Origin: Pseudomonas sp. GGS8
GTDB lineage: Bacteria; Pseudomonadota; Gammaproteobacteria; Pseudomonadales; Pseudomonadaceae
NCBI RefSeq assembly: GCF_024168645.1
Contig: NZ_JALJWF010000001.1
Span: forward strand, 1,479,001 to 1,543,000
Reading direction: 5' to 3'
Length of the DNA stretch: 64,000 nt
Of the stretch, positions 19,173 to 29,316 are shown one piece after another (within the stretch, counting starts at the first letter, position 1; every line of letters starts with the position of its first letter). A program made the translations under genes and the position numbers. The notes below the pieces were generated by a model that saw nothing but the letters and a program-made list of their open reading frames with translations, was not told the origin of the DNA and did no database searches.

Positions 19173-20993
19173 TCAGTTCTTGGCTTTCTTGGCAGCGCGG
19201 GTACGCTCGCCTTCGTCCAGGATCTTCTTACGCAGGCGGATCGACTTAGGTGTCACTTCACACAGCTCGTCGTCCTGGATGAATTCCAGGGCCTGTTCCA
19301 GGGTGAAGCGAACAGGTGGAACCAGGGCGATAGTTTCGTCTTTACCCGAAGCACGCATGTTGTCGAGCTTCTTGCCTTTGGTTGGGTTGACGCCCATGTC
19401 GTTGTCACGACTGTTCAGACCAACGATCTGACCGTTGTAGATCTCTTGACCGTGTTCAACGAACAGCTTGCCACGCGCCTGCAGGGTTTCCAGGGAGTAG
19501 GTCAGTGCCTTGCCGGTTTCTACCGATACCAGAACACCGTTCTGACGGCCGGACATGTCGCCGGACTTCATGGTGTCGTAGCGATCGAAGATCGAGGTCA
19601 AGATGCCAGCACCGTTGGTCAGGGTCAGGAACTGGTTACGGAAACCGATCAGACCGCGAGCAGGGATGTTGTATTCCAGACGAACACGGCCTTTGCCATC
19701 CGGCACCATGTTGGTCAGGTCGCCTTTACGCAGGCCCATCTCTTCCATGACCTTGCCCTGGGATTCTTCAGGGGTGTCGATGGTGACGTTTTCGAACGGT
19801 TCCTGCTTCACGCCGTCAACTTGACGGATGATCACTTCCGGACGACCAACGCCCATTTCGAAGCCTTCGCGACGCATGGTTTCGATCAGTACCGAGAGGT
19901 GCAGCTCACCACGGCCGGAAACCTTGAACTTGTCGGCCGAGTCGCCTTCTTCAACGCGCAGTGCAACGTTGTACAGCAGCTCTTTGTCCAGACGTTCCTT
20001 GATGTTACGGGAAGTCACGAACTTGCCTTCTTTACCGCAGAAAGGCGAGTCGTTTACCTGGAAGGTCATGGAAACGGTTGGCTCGTCGACAGTCAGAGGC
20101 TTCATCGCTTCGACCGCGTCCGGGTGGCACAGGGTGTCGGAGATGAACAGCGAGTCCATGCCGCTGATGCACACGATGTCGCCTGCGGCAGCTTCTTCAA
20201 CGTCGATGCGGTGCAGACCGTGGTGACCCATCAGTTTCAGGATACGACCGTTACGCTTCTTGCCGTCGGCACCGATAGCCACGACTGGAGTGTTCGGCTT
20301 GACGCGACCACGAGCGATACGGCCAACACCGATAACACCCAGGAAGCTGTTGTAGTCCAGAGCGGAGATCTGCATCTGGAACGGACCTTCACGGTCAACA
20401 GCCGGCGCAGGTACGTTGTCGACGATCGACTGGTACAGCGGGGTCATGTCTTCAGCCATGTCGGTGTGGTCCAGACCGGCAATACCGTTCAGGGCCGAGG
20501 CGTAGACGACTTTGAAGTCCAGCTGTTCTTCGGTAGCACCCAGGTTGTCGAACAGGTCGAAGATCTGGTCCAGAACCCAGTCCGGACGCGCGCCTGGACG
20601 GTCAACCTTGTTGATGCACACGATTGGACGCAGGCCGGCTTCGAACGCCTTCTTGGTCACGAAACGGGTTTGCGGCATAGGGCCGTCTTGAGCGTCAACC
20701 AGCAGCAGAACGGAGTCGACCATCGACATTACGCGTTCAACTTCACCGCCGAAGTCGGCGTGGCCCGGGGTGTCCACGATGTTGATGTGGTAGCCGTTCC
20801 AGTTGATGGCGGTGTTTTTCGCCAGAATGGTAATACCGCGCTCTTTCTCCTGGTCGTTGGAGTCCATCACGCGCTCGTCGTTGAGCTCGTTGCGCTCCAG
20901 GGTGCCGGATTGACGCAAGAGTTTGTCTACCAGGGTGGTTTTACCATGGTCAACGTGAGCAATGATGGCGATGTTGCGTAGATTTTCGATCAC
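19173..20993 (-). CDS. typA: ribosome-associated GTPase TypA/BipA
   Basis: A 606-residue translational GTPase that binds the 70S ribosome and aids 50S assembly and stress adaptation. G1 [15 protein letters not shown] is at residues 10-24, the switch [20 protein letters not shown] near 74-91, and [12 protein letters not shown] (G4) near 128. The C-terminal [20 protein letters not shown] is the BipA-specific end. The ATG at 20993 gives the usual length. It has a strong terminator immediately after its stop. Confidence 0.97.
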   Translation of the reverse strand: MIENLRNIAIIAHVDHGKTTLVDKLLRQSGTLERNELNDERVMDSNDQEKERGITILAKNTAINWNGYHINIVDTPGHADFGGEVERVMSMVDSVLLLVDAQDGPMPQTRFVTKKAFEAGLRPIVCINKVDRPGARPDWVLDQIFDLFDNLGATEEQLDFKVVYASALNGIAGLDHTDMAEDMTPLYQSIVDNVPAPAVDREGPFQMQISALDYNSFLGVIGVGRIARGRVKPNTPVVAIGADGKKRNGRILKLMGHHGLHRIDVEEAAAGDIVCISGMDSLFISDTLCHPDAVEAMKPLTVDEPTVSMTFQVNDSPFCGKEGKFVTSRNIKERLDKELLYNVALRVEEGDSADKFKVSGRGELHLSVLIETMRREGFEMGVGRPEVIIRQVDGVKQEPFENVTIDTPEESQGKVMEEMGLRKGDLTNMVPDGKGRVRLEYNIPARGLIGFRNQFLTLTNGAGILTSIFDRYDTMKSGDMSGRQNGVLVSVETGKALTYSLETLQARGKLFVEHGQEIYNGQIVGLNSRDNDMGVNPTKGKKLDNMRASGKDETIALVPPVRFTLEQALEFIQDDELCEVTPKSIRLRKKILDEGERTRAAKKAKN

Positions 20994-21132
20994 TTGTGTA
21001 TCTCGATCAGAGGATTCGGTGTGCTGACAAGTCTTGGCAGCGATTTACAGTAGAGTCAGGCCTTGCCGTTACAGCTTGACGGCAGAGTCGGGGGGCCGGT
21101 GACGCAGGCCACAGGCAAACAGCCCCGGGCTC

Positions 21133-22587
21133 TTAGCTCGGTCGATAAACGCGCACATTGGCATGCCCCTCACTGAGCAAATGGTGGGCATGCAGGCGAC
21201 TCATCACGCCTTTGTCGCAATACAGCAGGTACTGGCGAGTAGGGTCCAGTTCCTTGAAACGAGCGTTCAGTGCATAAAACGGCATCGTTTGTACCTCAAT
21301 GCCAGCAAGCTCCAGCGGGTCGTCTTCGGCGGCATCCGGGTGACGGATGTCGATGATGATCTGACCCGCCAGCGCTTCGCTGACTTCTTCAATCTGCAAG
21401 TCCTGGCCCAATTCGTCGATCACGCGATCGATCGGCACCAGCTTGGCGTTCTCGAGCGCACGCTCAAGCACCGCCATGTCGAATTCTTTCTCTTCATGCT
21501 CCACGCGCGGACGCTTGGCGTGGGTCTTGGGGTTCACCGAGATGACCCCACAGTATTCCGGCATGTGCTTGGCGAAGTCGGCGGTGCCGATTTCGTTGGC
21601 CAGGTCGATGATGTCCTGCTTGTGACTGGCAATCAGCGGACGCAAGACCAGCTTGTCGGTCACGCAGTCGATCACGGACAGGTTCGGCAGCGTCTGGCTC
21701 GACACCTGGGAAATCGCTTCGCCGGTGACCAGCGCTTCGATGTCCAGCCGATCGGCAATACGGGAAGCCGCGCGCAACATCATACGCTTCAAAACTACAC
21801 CCATATGACTGTTATCGACTTTGCCGAGAATTTCTCCCAGGACTTCCTCGAACGGCACACTGACAAATAACACGCGTTGGGAGCTGCCGTACTTCTTCCA
21901 GATGAAGTGCGCGACTTCCATCACGCCCAGCTCGTGGGCACGTCCGCCCAGATTGAAGAAGCAGAAATGGCTCATCAGCCCGCGGCGCATGATCTGGTAG
22001 GCCGCAACAGTGGAATCGAAGCCGCCGGACATCAGCACCAGCGTCTGCTCCAGGGCACCCAGCGGATAACCACCGATGCTGTTGTGCTGGCTGTGGATCA
22101 CGAACAACCGTTTGTCGCGAATTTCGATGCGAACTTCGATTTCAGGCTCTTTCAGCGAGATTCCGGCGGCGCCGCACTGACGACGCAGTTGGCTGCCGAC
22201 GTATTTCTCCACGTCCATGGAGCTGAATTCGTGTTTGCCGGCACGCTTGCAGCGCACCGAAAAAATCTTCCCGGCCAGCGCATCGCCGAAGTGCAGCTTG
22301 CACTTCTCGACGATGTCATCGAAGTCGCCCAATGGGTACTCATCGACCTGCAGGAAATGCGCGATGCCCGGCATGCAGCTCAGGCGCTCGGTCATCTCCT
22401 TCAGGGCCTTCGGGTCACTAACGCGGGTTTCCAGCTCGAGATTGTCCCACACACCGTTCACCACCACGGCCGGGTCCAGATCGCGGAGCACGGTACGGAT
22501 ATTTTTGGCCAACTGGCGGATGAAACGCATCCGTACCGGGCGGCTCTTGATGGTGATCTCGGGGAAGACTTTTACGATTAGTTTCAT
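21133..22587 (-). CDS. thiI: tRNA 4-thiouridine synthase / thiazole sulfur carrier ThiI
   Basis: A 484-residue enzyme that adenylates and thiolates U8 of tRNAs and donates sulfur for thiamine thiazole. Order: ferredoxin-like and THUMP domains (1-170), PP-loop ATPase with [19 protein letters not shown] near 183-200, and a C-terminal rhodanese domain whose sulfur-carrying Cys is at about 457 in [16 protein letters not shown] (E. coli Cys456). The start at 22587, [15 protein letters not shown], is the family start; an upstream in-frame codon adds unrelated residues. Confidence 0.97.
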   Translation of the reverse strand: MKLIVKVFPEITIKSRPVRMRFIRQLAKNIRTVLRDLDPAVVVNGVWDNLELETRVSDPKALKEMTERLSCMPGIAHFLQVDEYPLGDFDDIVEKCKLHFGDALAGKIFSVRCKRAGKHEFSSMDVEKYVGSQLRRQCGAAGISLKEPEIEVRIEIRDKRLFVIHSQHNSIGGYPLGALEQTLVLMSGGFDSTVAAYQIMRRGLMSHFCFFNLGGRAHELGVMEVAHFIWKKYGSSQRVLFVSVPFEEVLGEILGKVDNSHMGVVLKRMMLRAASRIADRLDIEALVTGEAISQVSSQTLPNLSVIDCVTDKLVLRPLIASHKQDIIDLANEIGTADFAKHMPEYCGVISVNPKTHAKRPRVEHEEKEFDMAVLERALENAKLVPIDRVIDELGQDLQIEEVSEALAGQIIIDIRHPDAAEDDPLELAGIEVQTMPFYALNARFKELDPTRQYLLYCDKGVMSRLHAHHLLSEGHANVRVYRPS

Positions 22588-22916
22588 GAAAACAGCGCGC
22601 GCAGGGCCAGCCGAAAAAGGGGGGCGCGGATTATAGCGGAAATTGCTCAAGGTTTAACCAGTTAATGTGCAGAAGGTTTTTCGCGCACCAAAACAGGTCA
22701 TTTACGGAATTCGACGCTACATTACAGGGCGATATTTTGCAGTTTACGGCGCCGTGCACCTTTATAAGCGTGATATTGGGGCAAAAAACCCATGATGAGG
22801 CACTGGCATGCAATTTGCTCCCTTGTGAGGCAGGTTGCCATGGCAGAGTATTCGCGCCGGCATCACCCACATTTAAGGGCATCCATTACTAAGCCCGAAG
22901 CCACCCGGAGGACACT
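22588..22916. other. thiI-glnA divergent regulatory region
   Basis: 329 bases without a gene. It carries the glnA sigma-54 promoter at 22804-22819. Upstream of it GCACCAAAACAGG (22685-22697) and GTGCACC (about 22754) resemble single NtrC half sites, but no complete GCAC-N7-GTGC palindrome is visible, so NtrC binding here is only inferred. Confidence 0.5.
22804..22819 (+). promoter_or_regulatory. sigma-54 promoter of glnA
   Basis: TGGCATGCAATTTGCT matches TGGCACG-N4-TTGCW at nearly every position, with GG and GC exactly 10 bases apart. It lies 98 bases before the glnA ATG. glnA is a classic NtrC/RpoN target, so this is the nitrogen-limitation promoter. Confidence 0.88.
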
Positions 22917-24323
22917 ATGTCGAAGTCGGTTCAACTCATCAAAGATCATGACGTCAAGTGGATTGATCTGCGCTTCACGGACACCAAAGGCACTCAGCAC
23001 CACGTGACCATGCCGGCTCGCGATGCGCTGGATGAAGCTTTCTTCGAAGAAGGCAAAATGTTCGACGGTTCCTCCATCGCTGGCTGGAAAGGCATCGAAG
23101 CTTCCGACATGATCCTGATGCCGGACGACACCACTGCCGTTCTCGACCCGTTCACCGAAGAGCCGACCCTGATCCTGGTTTGCGACGTGATCGAGCCTTC
23201 GACCATGCAAGGCTACGACCGTGACCCACGGGCGATCGCCAAGCGTGCCGAGGAATACCTGAAGTCGACCGGTATCGGTGACACCGTATTTGTGGGTCCG
23301 GAGCCTGAGTTCTTCATCTTCGACGAAGTGAAGTTCAAGTCCGACATCTCCGGTTCGATGTTCAAGATCTACTCCGAACAAGGTTCGTGGATGTCCGACC
23401 AGGACGTGGAAGGCGGCAACAAAGGCCACCGTCCAGGCGTCAAAGGCGGCTACTTCCCTGTTCCGCCGTTCGACCACGACCACGAAATCCGTACCTCCAT
23501 GTGCAACGCCATGGAAGAAATGGGCCTGACCATTGAAGTTCACCACCACGAAGTGGCGACTGCCGGTCAGAACGAAATCGGCGTGAAGTTCAACACCCTG
23601 GTTGCCAAGGCTGACGAAGTTCAGACCCTGAAATACTGCGTACACAACGTAGCTGATGCCTACGGCCGCACCGCGACCTTCATGCCTAAGCCTCTGTACG
23701 GCGACAACGGTTCGGGTATGCACGTTCACCTGTCCATCGCCAAAGATGGCAAGAACACCTTCGCTGGCGAAGGCTATGCCGGCCTGTCCGACACCGCTCT
23801 GTACTTCATCGGCGGCATCATCAAGCACGGTAAGGCCCTGAACGGCTTCACCAACCCGTCGACCAACTCCTACAAGCGTCTGGTCCCAGGTTTCGAAGCT
23901 CCAGTGATGCTGGCCTACTCGGCTCGCAACCGTTCCGCTTCGATCCGTATTCCTTACGTGTCCAGCCCTCGCGCTCGCCGTATCGAAGCCCGCTTCCCGG
24001 ATCCAGCAGCTAACCCGTACCTGGGCTTCGCTGCACTGTTGATGGCTGGCCTGGACGGCATCCAGAACAAGATCCACCCTGGCGACGCAGCTGATAAAAA
24101 CCTGTACGACCTGCCGCCTGAAGAGGCGAAAGAGATCCCACAAGTTTGCGGCAGCCTGAAAGAAGCCCTGGAAGAGCTGGACAAAGGTCGTGCGTTCCTG
24201 ACCAAAGGCGGCGTTTTCAGCGACGACTTCATCGACGCTTACATCGCTCTGAAAAGCGAAGAAGAAATCAAGGTTCGCACCTTCGTACACCCACTGGAAT
24301 ATGAGCTGTACTACAGCTGCTGA
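22917..24323 (+). CDS. glnA: glutamine synthetase, type I (adenylylated)
   Basis: Makes glutamine from glutamate, ammonia and ATP as a cytosolic dodecamer. The 468-residue protein is full length for GSI-beta. [18 protein letters not shown] is near residue 50, GSGMHVHLS near 265, and the adenylylation site falls exactly on Tyr397 in NLYDLPPEE. The gene follows a sigma-54 promoter and is closed by a terminator; ntrBC lie 2.1 kb downstream. Confidence 0.98.
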   Translation: MSKSVQLIKDHDVKWIDLRFTDTKGTQHHVTMPARDALDEAFFEEGKMFDGSSIAGWKGIEASDMILMPDDTTAVLDPFTEEPTLILVCDVIEPSTMQGYDRDPRAIAKRAEEYLKSTGIGDTVFVGPEPEFFIFDEVKFKSDISGSMFKIYSEQGSWMSDQDVEGGNKGHRPGVKGGYFPVPPFDHDHEIRTSMCNAMEEMGLTIEVHHHEVATAGQNEIGVKFNTLVAKADEVQTLKYCVHNVADAYGRTATFMPKPLYGDNGSGMHVHLSIAKDGKNTFAGEGYAGLSDTALYFIGGIIKHGKALNGFTNPSTNSYKRLVPGFEAPVMLAYSARNRSASIRIPYVSSPRARRIEARFPDPAANPYLGFAALLMAGLDGIQNKIHPGDAADKNLYDLPPEEAKEIPQVCGSLKEALEELDKGRAFLTKGGVFSDDFIDAYIALKSEEEIKVRTFVHPLEYELYYSC

Positions 24324-24359
24324 TCCGGTAGCGCCGCGACACGCGGCGTGACAAAAGAG

Positions 24360-24385
24360 AGGCCTCCTTCGGGAGGCCTTTTTTG
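24360..24385 (+). terminator. Rho-independent terminator of glnA
   Basis: AGGCCTCC-TTC-GGGAGGCCT followed by TTTTTTG, 37 bases after the glnA stop. Confidence 0.93.
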
Positions 24386-24457
24386 TGGGCGAACGTCTGT
24401 CATCGGATGCCCGGTTGCGTGCATCATGGCCTTCATCCGATAAAGCCGAGACCTTCC

Positions 24458-25006
24458 ATGCGCCTATGCTCATCCCTTGCCTTGCTTACTGCCCTGCTGG
24501 CTAACAGCGCTTTCGCCAGCCCGGCCCCTGCCGCCCTCGCCCCACTGCTGGGCACCATCGAGGAGCGCCTGGCGATTGCCGATCAAGTCGCGCTGAGCAA
24601 ATGGGACAGCGGCAAACCCGTCGAAGATCGTCAGCGCGAACGTGAGGTAATTGCGGGTGCTGTCGCCTTGGCTCCTGACTATAAATTGAGCAACGAAGCC
24701 GTCGAACAGTTTTTCTCGGCGCAAATCGAGGCCAACAAACTGGTGCAATACGCGCATTTGTCTGACTGGCATGCGCAAGGCAAGGCTCCCAACGACCCTC
24801 GCCCGGATCTCGTCGGGCAGATTCGCCCGCATCTTGATCAGTTACAAAAACGCCTGCTGCAACAACTGGCCGATTTCAGCCCTTATCGCAACGACCCGCA
24901 GTGCCCGTCCTGGCTGGCCAAGGCCAATAAATCCGGCACCCAAGTGTCGCTGCGCGAGCTAGCCCGGGTACGCGCCACTGCCGAGTTGTGCAGCGCCAGC
25001 CGTTGA
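24458..25006 (+). CDS. secreted chorismate mutase (AroQ gamma class)
   Basis: A 182-residue exported protein: signal peptide MRLCSSLALLTALLANSAFA, then an all-helical AroQ-gamma domain. The motif IEERLAIADQVALSKWDSGK (residues about 35-54) with PVEDRQREREVI carries the Arg/Lys residues that contact the prephenate carboxylates, and FFSAQIEANKLVQYAHLSDW is the conserved second helix. It converts chorismate to prephenate in the periplasm or outside; the role of exported mutases is unclear. The start at 24458 is chosen from the signal peptide; upstream in-frame codons would mask it. Two cysteines near the C-terminus could form a disulfide. Confidence 0.9.
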   Translation: MRLCSSLALLTALLANSAFASPAPAALAPLLGTIEERLAIADQVALSKWDSGKPVEDRQREREVIAGAVALAPDYKLSNEAVEQFFSAQIEANKLVQYAHLSDWHAQGKAPNDPRPDLVGQIRPHLDQLQKRLLQQLADFSPYRNDPQCPSWLAKANKSGTQVSLRELARVRATAELCSASR

Positions 25007-25107
25007 GCCTGCCTGCCGACAGGCGCTGATGTGCTCTATGCTCAGCGCTGAGTCGCCACGAACGGAACAGGGCTGGACACTTGCCCAACGGCCAATGGAA
25101 GCCTGCA

Positions 25108-25623
25108 ATGCGCTCATTGTTGTTATGCCTGCTCACACTGATCGCCCTGCCCGCCGCCGCGCAGATCTACAAGTACACCGACGCCAACGGCAACACGGCC
25201 TACAGCAATCAACCGCCCGATGGCGTTACAGCCCGGCCGGTCGAATTGCCACCGCTCAACAGCGTCGAGCGTCAGTCGCCAAGCGAGCCGGTAGCGCCTG
25301 CGCAGGCCAGTGGCCGTGACCAGCCCCACAGCGCGTATCAAGTGCTGGAACTGACCAGCCTGCCCACCGAAGAAGCCTTGCGCGCCAACAACGGCACATT
25401 CACCGTCAGCGTATTGATTAATCCGCGCCTGCAAGGCGCTCATCGATTGAGGCTGCTACTGGACGGCCAATCCTACGGCCAGCCGAGCAACGTGCCGATT
25501 CTGCAACTGGTGAACATCGACCGTGGCGAGCATAACCTCGCGGTTCAGGTGATCGACGGGCAAAACGTCGTGCAACAGAGCCCCACCGTGACCTTTACTG
25601 TGCAACGAGTGCATAAGCCTTGA
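25108..25623 (+). CDS. DUF4124 domain secreted protein (first of tandem pair)
   Basis: A 171-residue protein with signal peptide MRSLLLCLLTLIALPAAA and the DUF4124 N-terminal motif QIYKYTDANGNTAYSNQPPD, a short beta domain found in exported proteobacterial proteins. The rest (from about residue 75) is a beta-sandwich-like segment containing HRLRLLLDGQSYG and IDRGEHNLAVQVIDGQN. The same layout recurs in the next gene, which begins in its stop codon (TTGA). Function unknown. Confidence 0.87.
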   Translation: MRSLLLCLLTLIALPAAAQIYKYTDANGNTAYSNQPPDGVTARPVELPPLNSVERQSPSEPVAPAQASGRDQPHSAYQVLELTSLPTEEALRANNGTFTVSVLINPRLQGAHRLRLLLDGQSYGQPSNVPILQLVNIDRGEHNLAVQVIDGQNVVQQSPTVTFTVQRVHKP

Positions 25624-26240
25624 GGGTATGGCTGCTGGCCGCGTGCCTGGTCTGCCTGCCGGCAATGGCCGAGGTCTTCACCTATATCGACGCCCAGGGC
25701 AATCGGGTTTTCACCGATCAGCCGGGCACCCGCAACGCCAAGCGAGTGCCGTTGGCGACCAGCAATCGAATGCCGGCCAACCCGAGTGGCGCGGCGCCCA
25801 TGACGGCGACAAAATCAAAACCGGCCAAACCACTGTTTCATTACGACATGCTTCGGGTGCTGGTGCCGGAACCGGATGCCACGATCCGTAGCAGTGCCGG
25901 TGAATTGATCGTCAGCGTTACCAGCGAACCCGGCCTGCAACAGGGTCATCGTTATCGTTTGCTGCTGGACGGCCAGCCCACTGCCGAGCCCGGCCCCAGC
26001 CCGGTGTTCGCCCTGAGCAACATCGACCGCGGCAGTCACAACCTGTCGGTGGAAATCCTCGACGAACAGGGCCGCACCGTCGAACGCACGGCCAATCAAC
26101 CGTTCCATATGCTGCGCATTTCCCTGGCGCAGAAACGCCAGGTCAAACCCTGCACCCTCACCGACTACGGCCAACGGCCGGAATGCCCCCTTAAAGACAA
26201 GCCTGAAGAAGAAAAAAGCGCCTTCTTGCCCTTCTTCTAA
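25620..26240 (+). CDS. DUF4124 domain secreted protein (second of tandem pair)
   Basis: A 206-residue paralogue of the preceding protein: signal peptide MRVWLLAACLVCLPAMA, DUF4124 motif EVFTYIDAQGNRVFTDQPGT, and the shared HRYRLLLDGQPTAEPGP and NIDRGSHNLSVEILDEQGRT. The only start in frame near the front is TTG at 25620, overlapping the previous stop as TTGA, so translation is coupled. The C-terminus has an acidic/lysine tail (KDKPEEEKSAFLPFF). Function unknown; its constant place between glnA and ntrB hints at shared expression only. Confidence 0.87.
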   Translation: MRVWLLAACLVCLPAMAEVFTYIDAQGNRVFTDQPGTRNAKRVPLATSNRMPANPSGAAPMTATKSKPAKPLFHYDMLRVLVPEPDATIRSSAGELIVSVTSEPGLQQGHRYRLLLDGQPTAEPGPSPVFALSNIDRGSHNLSVEILDEQGRTVERTANQPFHMLRISLAQKRQVKPCTLTDYGQRPECPLKDKPEEEKSAFLPFF

Positions 26241-26256
26241 CTTCGTTCAGGTTTAC

Positions 26257-26271
26257 GCACTATATTGGTGC
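26257..26271. promoter_or_regulatory. NtrC binding site upstream of ntrB
   Basis: GCAC-TATATTG-GTGC fits the GCAC-N7-GTGC NtrC palindrome (also GCACTA-N3-TGGTGC), followed by a half site TGCACCA at about 26279. It lies 200 bases before the ntrB ATG. In enteric bacteria NtrC represses its own operon from such a site; the same is inferred here. Confidence 0.7.
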
Positions 26272-26471
26272 AAACATCTGCACCATACCCACATTCCAAC
26301 CCATTTTGGTTCAAAAGTACCCGTAAAAGCTGGCAAAACGCCACGCAAACGAGCGTAAAACGCCCGTTTCAGGCTCTAAACGCTTCTTTTCGGAGCCTTG
26401 GTTTGGTTTTTGCATTTTCCTCGCATCAGCGCTTGTTTCCTTTCGCGCGCCCTGCTCCAAAAGAGGTCCTG

Positions 26472-27557
26472 ATGACCATTAGCGACGCACTACACCGCTT
26501 GCTACTCGACAACCTGACCACCGCCACCATCCTGCTCGACGCCGAATTGCGCCTCGAGTACATGAACCCGGCGGCGGAGATGCTCCTGGCCATCAGCGGC
26601 CAGCGTAGCCATGGGCAGTTCATCAGTGAGCTGTTCACCGAATCCACCGAAGCGCTGAACTCCCTGCGCCAGGCGGTCGAGCAGGCGCACCCGTTCACCA
26701 AGCGCGAAGCGATGCTCACCGCCCTCACCGGCCAGACCCTGACCGTCGACTACGCCGTGACGCCAATCCTGAGTAATGGCGACACGATGCTGTTACTGGA
26801 GGTTCACCCTCGTGACCGCTTGTTGCGGATCACCAAGGAAGAAGCACAGCTGTCGAAGCAGGAAACCAGTAAAATGCTGGTACGCGGTCTCGCCCACGAG
26901 ATCAAGAACCCTCTGGGCGGGATTCGCGGCGCGGCTCAGCTGCTCGCCCGTGAGTTGCCGGAAGAAAGCCTGCGCGATTACACCAACGTCATCATTGAAG
27001 AGGCCGATCGCCTACGCAACCTGGTGGATCGCATGCTCGGCTCCAACAAATTGCCGTCGCTGGCCATGTGCAACGTGCACGAAGTGCTGGAGCGCGTTTG
27101 TCAGTTGGTGGAAGCCGAAAGTCAGGGCTGCATCACTTTGGTGCGTGACTATGACCCAAGCATTCCGGATGTCCTGATCGATCGCGAACAGATGATTCAG
27201 GCCGTGCTGAACATCGTGCGCAACGCGATGCAGGCCATCAGCGGCCAGAACGAGCTGCGCCTTGGCCGCATCAGCTTGCGTACCCGCGCCATGCGCCAGT
27301 TCACCATCGGCCACGTGCGCCATCGCCTGGTGACCAAGATCGAAATCATCGACAACGGCCCGGGGATCCCCGCCGAGCTGCAGGAAACCATCTTCTTCCC
27401 CATGGTCAGCGGCCGCCCGGACGGTACCGGGCTGGGCCTGGCCATTACCCAGAACATCATCAGCCAGCACCAGGGCCTGATCGAATGTGACAGCCATCCA
27501 GGCCACACCACGTTCTCGATCTTTCTGCCACTGGAACAAGGAGCCACATCGACATGA
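26472..27557 (+). CDS. ntrB: nitrogen regulation sensor histidine kinase/phosphatase NtrB
   Basis: A 361-residue soluble kinase that phosphorylates NtrC under nitrogen limitation and dephosphorylates it when PII binds. Order: PAS domain (about 8-115), DHp helix with phospho-His at about 142 in RGLAHEIKNPLGGIRGAAQLL (H-box), and HATPase domain with N-box LNIVRNAMQAI and G-boxes DNGPGIPAELQ and DGTGLGLAITQNI. The ATG at 26472 follows AGGTCCTG and gives the family length; an open frame upstream is not conserved. The last bases overlap ntrC (ATGA). Confidence 0.97.
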   Translation: MTISDALHRLLLDNLTTATILLDAELRLEYMNPAAEMLLAISGQRSHGQFISELFTESTEALNSLRQAVEQAHPFTKREAMLTALTGQTLTVDYAVTPILSNGDTMLLLEVHPRDRLLRITKEEAQLSKQETSKMLVRGLAHEIKNPLGGIRGAAQLLARELPEESLRDYTNVIIEEADRLRNLVDRMLGSNKLPSLAMCNVHEVLERVCQLVEAESQGCITLVRDYDPSIPDVLIDREQMIQAVLNIVRNAMQAISGQNELRLGRISLRTRAMRQFTIGHVRHRLVTKIEIIDNGPGIPAELQETIFFPMVSGRPDGTGLGLAITQNIISQHQGLIECDSHPGHTTFSIFLPLEQGATST

Positions 27558-28990
27558 GCCGTAGTGAAACCGTGTGGATCGTCGATGACGACCGTTCTAT
27601 CCGTTGGGTCCTGGAAAAAGCCTTGCAACAGGAAGGCATGACCACGCAAAGCTTCGACAGCGCCGATGGCGTGATGAGCCGCCTGGCGCGCCAGCAGCCG
27701 GACGTGATCATCTCCGACATTCGCATGCCGGGTGCCAGCGGCCTGGACCTTCTGGCGCGGATTCGCGAACAACACCCACGGCTGCCAGTCATCATCATGA
27801 CTGCCCACTCCGACCTGGATAGCGCTGTCGCGTCCTATCAGGGTGGCGCGTTCGAATACCTGCCCAAGCCGTTCGATGTCGACGAGGCCGTTTCCCTGGT
27901 CAAGCGCGCCAACCAGCACGCTCAGGAACAACAAGGCCTGGAAGTCGTCCCGACGCTGACCCGCACCCCGGAAATCATCGGCGAAGCGCCGGCGATGCAG
28001 GAAGTGTTTCGCGCCATCGGGCGCTTGAGCCACTCCAACATCACCGTGTTGATCAACGGCGAGTCCGGTACGGGTAAAGAACTGGTGGCCCACGCCCTGC
28101 ACCGCCACAGCCCACGGGCAGCCTCGCCGTTCATTGCACTGAACATGGCGGCGATCCCCAAGGACCTGATGGAATCCGAACTGTTCGGTCATGAAAAAGG
28201 CGCGTTCACCGGCGCGGCTAACCTGCGTCGCGGGCGTTTTGAACAGGCCGACGGCGGCACGCTGTTCCTCGACGAAATCGGCGACATGCCGGCGGACACC
28301 CAGACTCGCTTGCTGCGGGTACTGGCCGATGGCGAATTTTACCGTGTCGGCGGTCACACGCCGGTGAAGGTCGATGTACGCATCATCGCTGCGACTCACC
28401 AGAATCTGGAAACCCTGGTGCACGCTGGAAAATTCCGTGAGGACTTGTTCCACCGCCTCAATGTGATCCGCATCCACATTCCACGGCTGTCGGACCGTCG
28501 CGAAGACATCCCGACCCTGGCCAAGCACTTCCTCAGTCGCGCCGCGCAGGAGCTGGCGGTGGAACCGAAGCTTCTGAAAAGCGAAACCGAGGAATACCTG
28601 AAAAACCTGCCGTGGCCAGGCAACGTGCGCCAGCTGGAGAACACCTGCCGCTGGATCACCGTGATGGCTTCGGGTCGCGAAGTGCACATCAGCGACCTGC
28701 CACCCGAACTGCTGAGCCTGCCGCAGGATTCGGCACCCGTGACCAACTGGGAGCAAGCGCTGCGCCAGTGGGCCGACCAGGCGCTGGCACGCGGCCAATC
28801 GAGCCTGCTCGACAGCGCCGTGCCGAGCTTCGAGCGGATCATGATCGAAACCGCCCTCAAACACACCGCCGGCCGCCGTCGCGACGCCGCCGTGTTGCTG
28901 GGCTGGGGGCGTAATACCTTGACGCGCAAGATCAAGGAATTGGGGATGAAGGTTGATGGCGGGGATGATGATGAGGGGGATGAGGGCTAA
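27554..28990 (+). CDS. ntrC: nitrogen regulation response regulator NtrC
   Basis: A 478-residue sigma-54 activator. The receiver domain carries the phospho-acceptor Asp55 in [10 protein letters not shown]; the AAA+ domain has Walker A GESGTGKE, the sigma-54 contact loop GAFTGA (near residue 217) and [12 protein letters not shown]; the C-terminal Fis-type helix-turn-helix is [20 protein letters not shown]. It overlaps ntrB by 4 bases. It should activate glnA, the RNA just downstream and perhaps gabP and hutU. The C-terminus ends in an acidic tail [11 protein letters not shown]. Confidence 0.98.
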   Translation: MSRSETVWIVDDDRSIRWVLEKALQQEGMTTQSFDSADGVMSRLARQQPDVIISDIRMPGASGLDLLARIREQHPRLPVIIMTAHSDLDSAVASYQGGAFEYLPKPFDVDEAVSLVKRANQHAQEQQGLEVVPTLTRTPEIIGEAPAMQEVFRAIGRLSHSNITVLINGESGTGKELVAHALHRHSPRAASPFIALNMAAIPKDLMESELFGHEKGAFTGAANLRRGRFEQADGGTLFLDEIGDMPADTQTRLLRVLADGEFYRVGGHTPVKVDVRIIAATHQNLETLVHAGKFREDLFHRLNVIRIHIPRLSDRREDIPTLAKHFLSRAAQELAVEPKLLKSETEEYLKNLPWPGNVRQLENTCRWITVMASGREVHISDLPPELLSLPQDSAPVTNWEQALRQWADQALARGQSSLLDSAVPSFERIMIETALKHTAGRRRDAAVLLGWGRNTLTRKIKELGMKVDGGDDDEGDEG

Positions 28991-29024
28991 GCAGCCTTTA
29001 GATTTGCGCTGATCTCCAGATCCA

Positions 29025-29115
29025 ATCGCGGGCAAGCCCGCTCCCACAGAACCTTTCAGTGGTTTCACTATCGGGTGAACACCATTGAACCTGTGGGAGC
29101 GGGCTTGCCCGCAAT
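29025..29115. repeat. REP pair (REPIN), CGCGGGCAAG family
   Basis: ATCGCGGGCAAGCCCGCTCC and inverted GGAGCGGGCTTGCCCGC with a 50-base spacer, 34 bases after ntrC. The last arm ends GCAAT instead of GCGAT. Confidence 0.9.
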
Positions 29116-29225
29116 GCTTTTGAGGGCTTGATGCACCGCCTGAATGCAGCGTGAACCGCAATCGCGCACAACAAACCGTCCCATACCCCGCCTTCACCGG
29201 CACAAAAACCATATCACAAAAACAC

Positions 29226-29250
29226 AAAAGCCCCGGATTACGGGGCTTTC
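29226..29250 (+). terminator. terminator of the ntrBC operon
   Basis: AAAGCCCC-GGATTAC-GGGGCTTTC: a 7-8 bp GC-rich stem with A's before and a short T run after. It separates ntrC transcription from the RNA gene that starts about 65 bases further on. Confidence 0.8.
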
Positions 29251-29290
29251 AGCACGACTCGGCGACTTTCTGTTTCGACCTGTTAAAAAC

Positions 29291-29306
29291 TGGCACGCTC
29301 CCTGCA
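29291..29306 (+). promoter_or_regulatory. sigma-54 promoter of the NrsZ-like RNA
   Basis: TGGCACGCTCCCTGCA is a full -24 element (TGGCACG) with GC exactly 10 bases after GG. No protein start follows on this strand before trmL (29980); a tandem repeat RNA does. Transcription should begin about 12 bases after the GC, near 29317. Confidence 0.88.
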
Positions 29307-29316
29307 TTAGTCCAAT

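Noticed and set aside
22685..22760. Complete NtrC enhancer before glnA
   Set aside because: Only half-site-like GCACCA and GTGCACC were found; no full GCAC-N7-GTGC palindrome, so it is not listed as a site.
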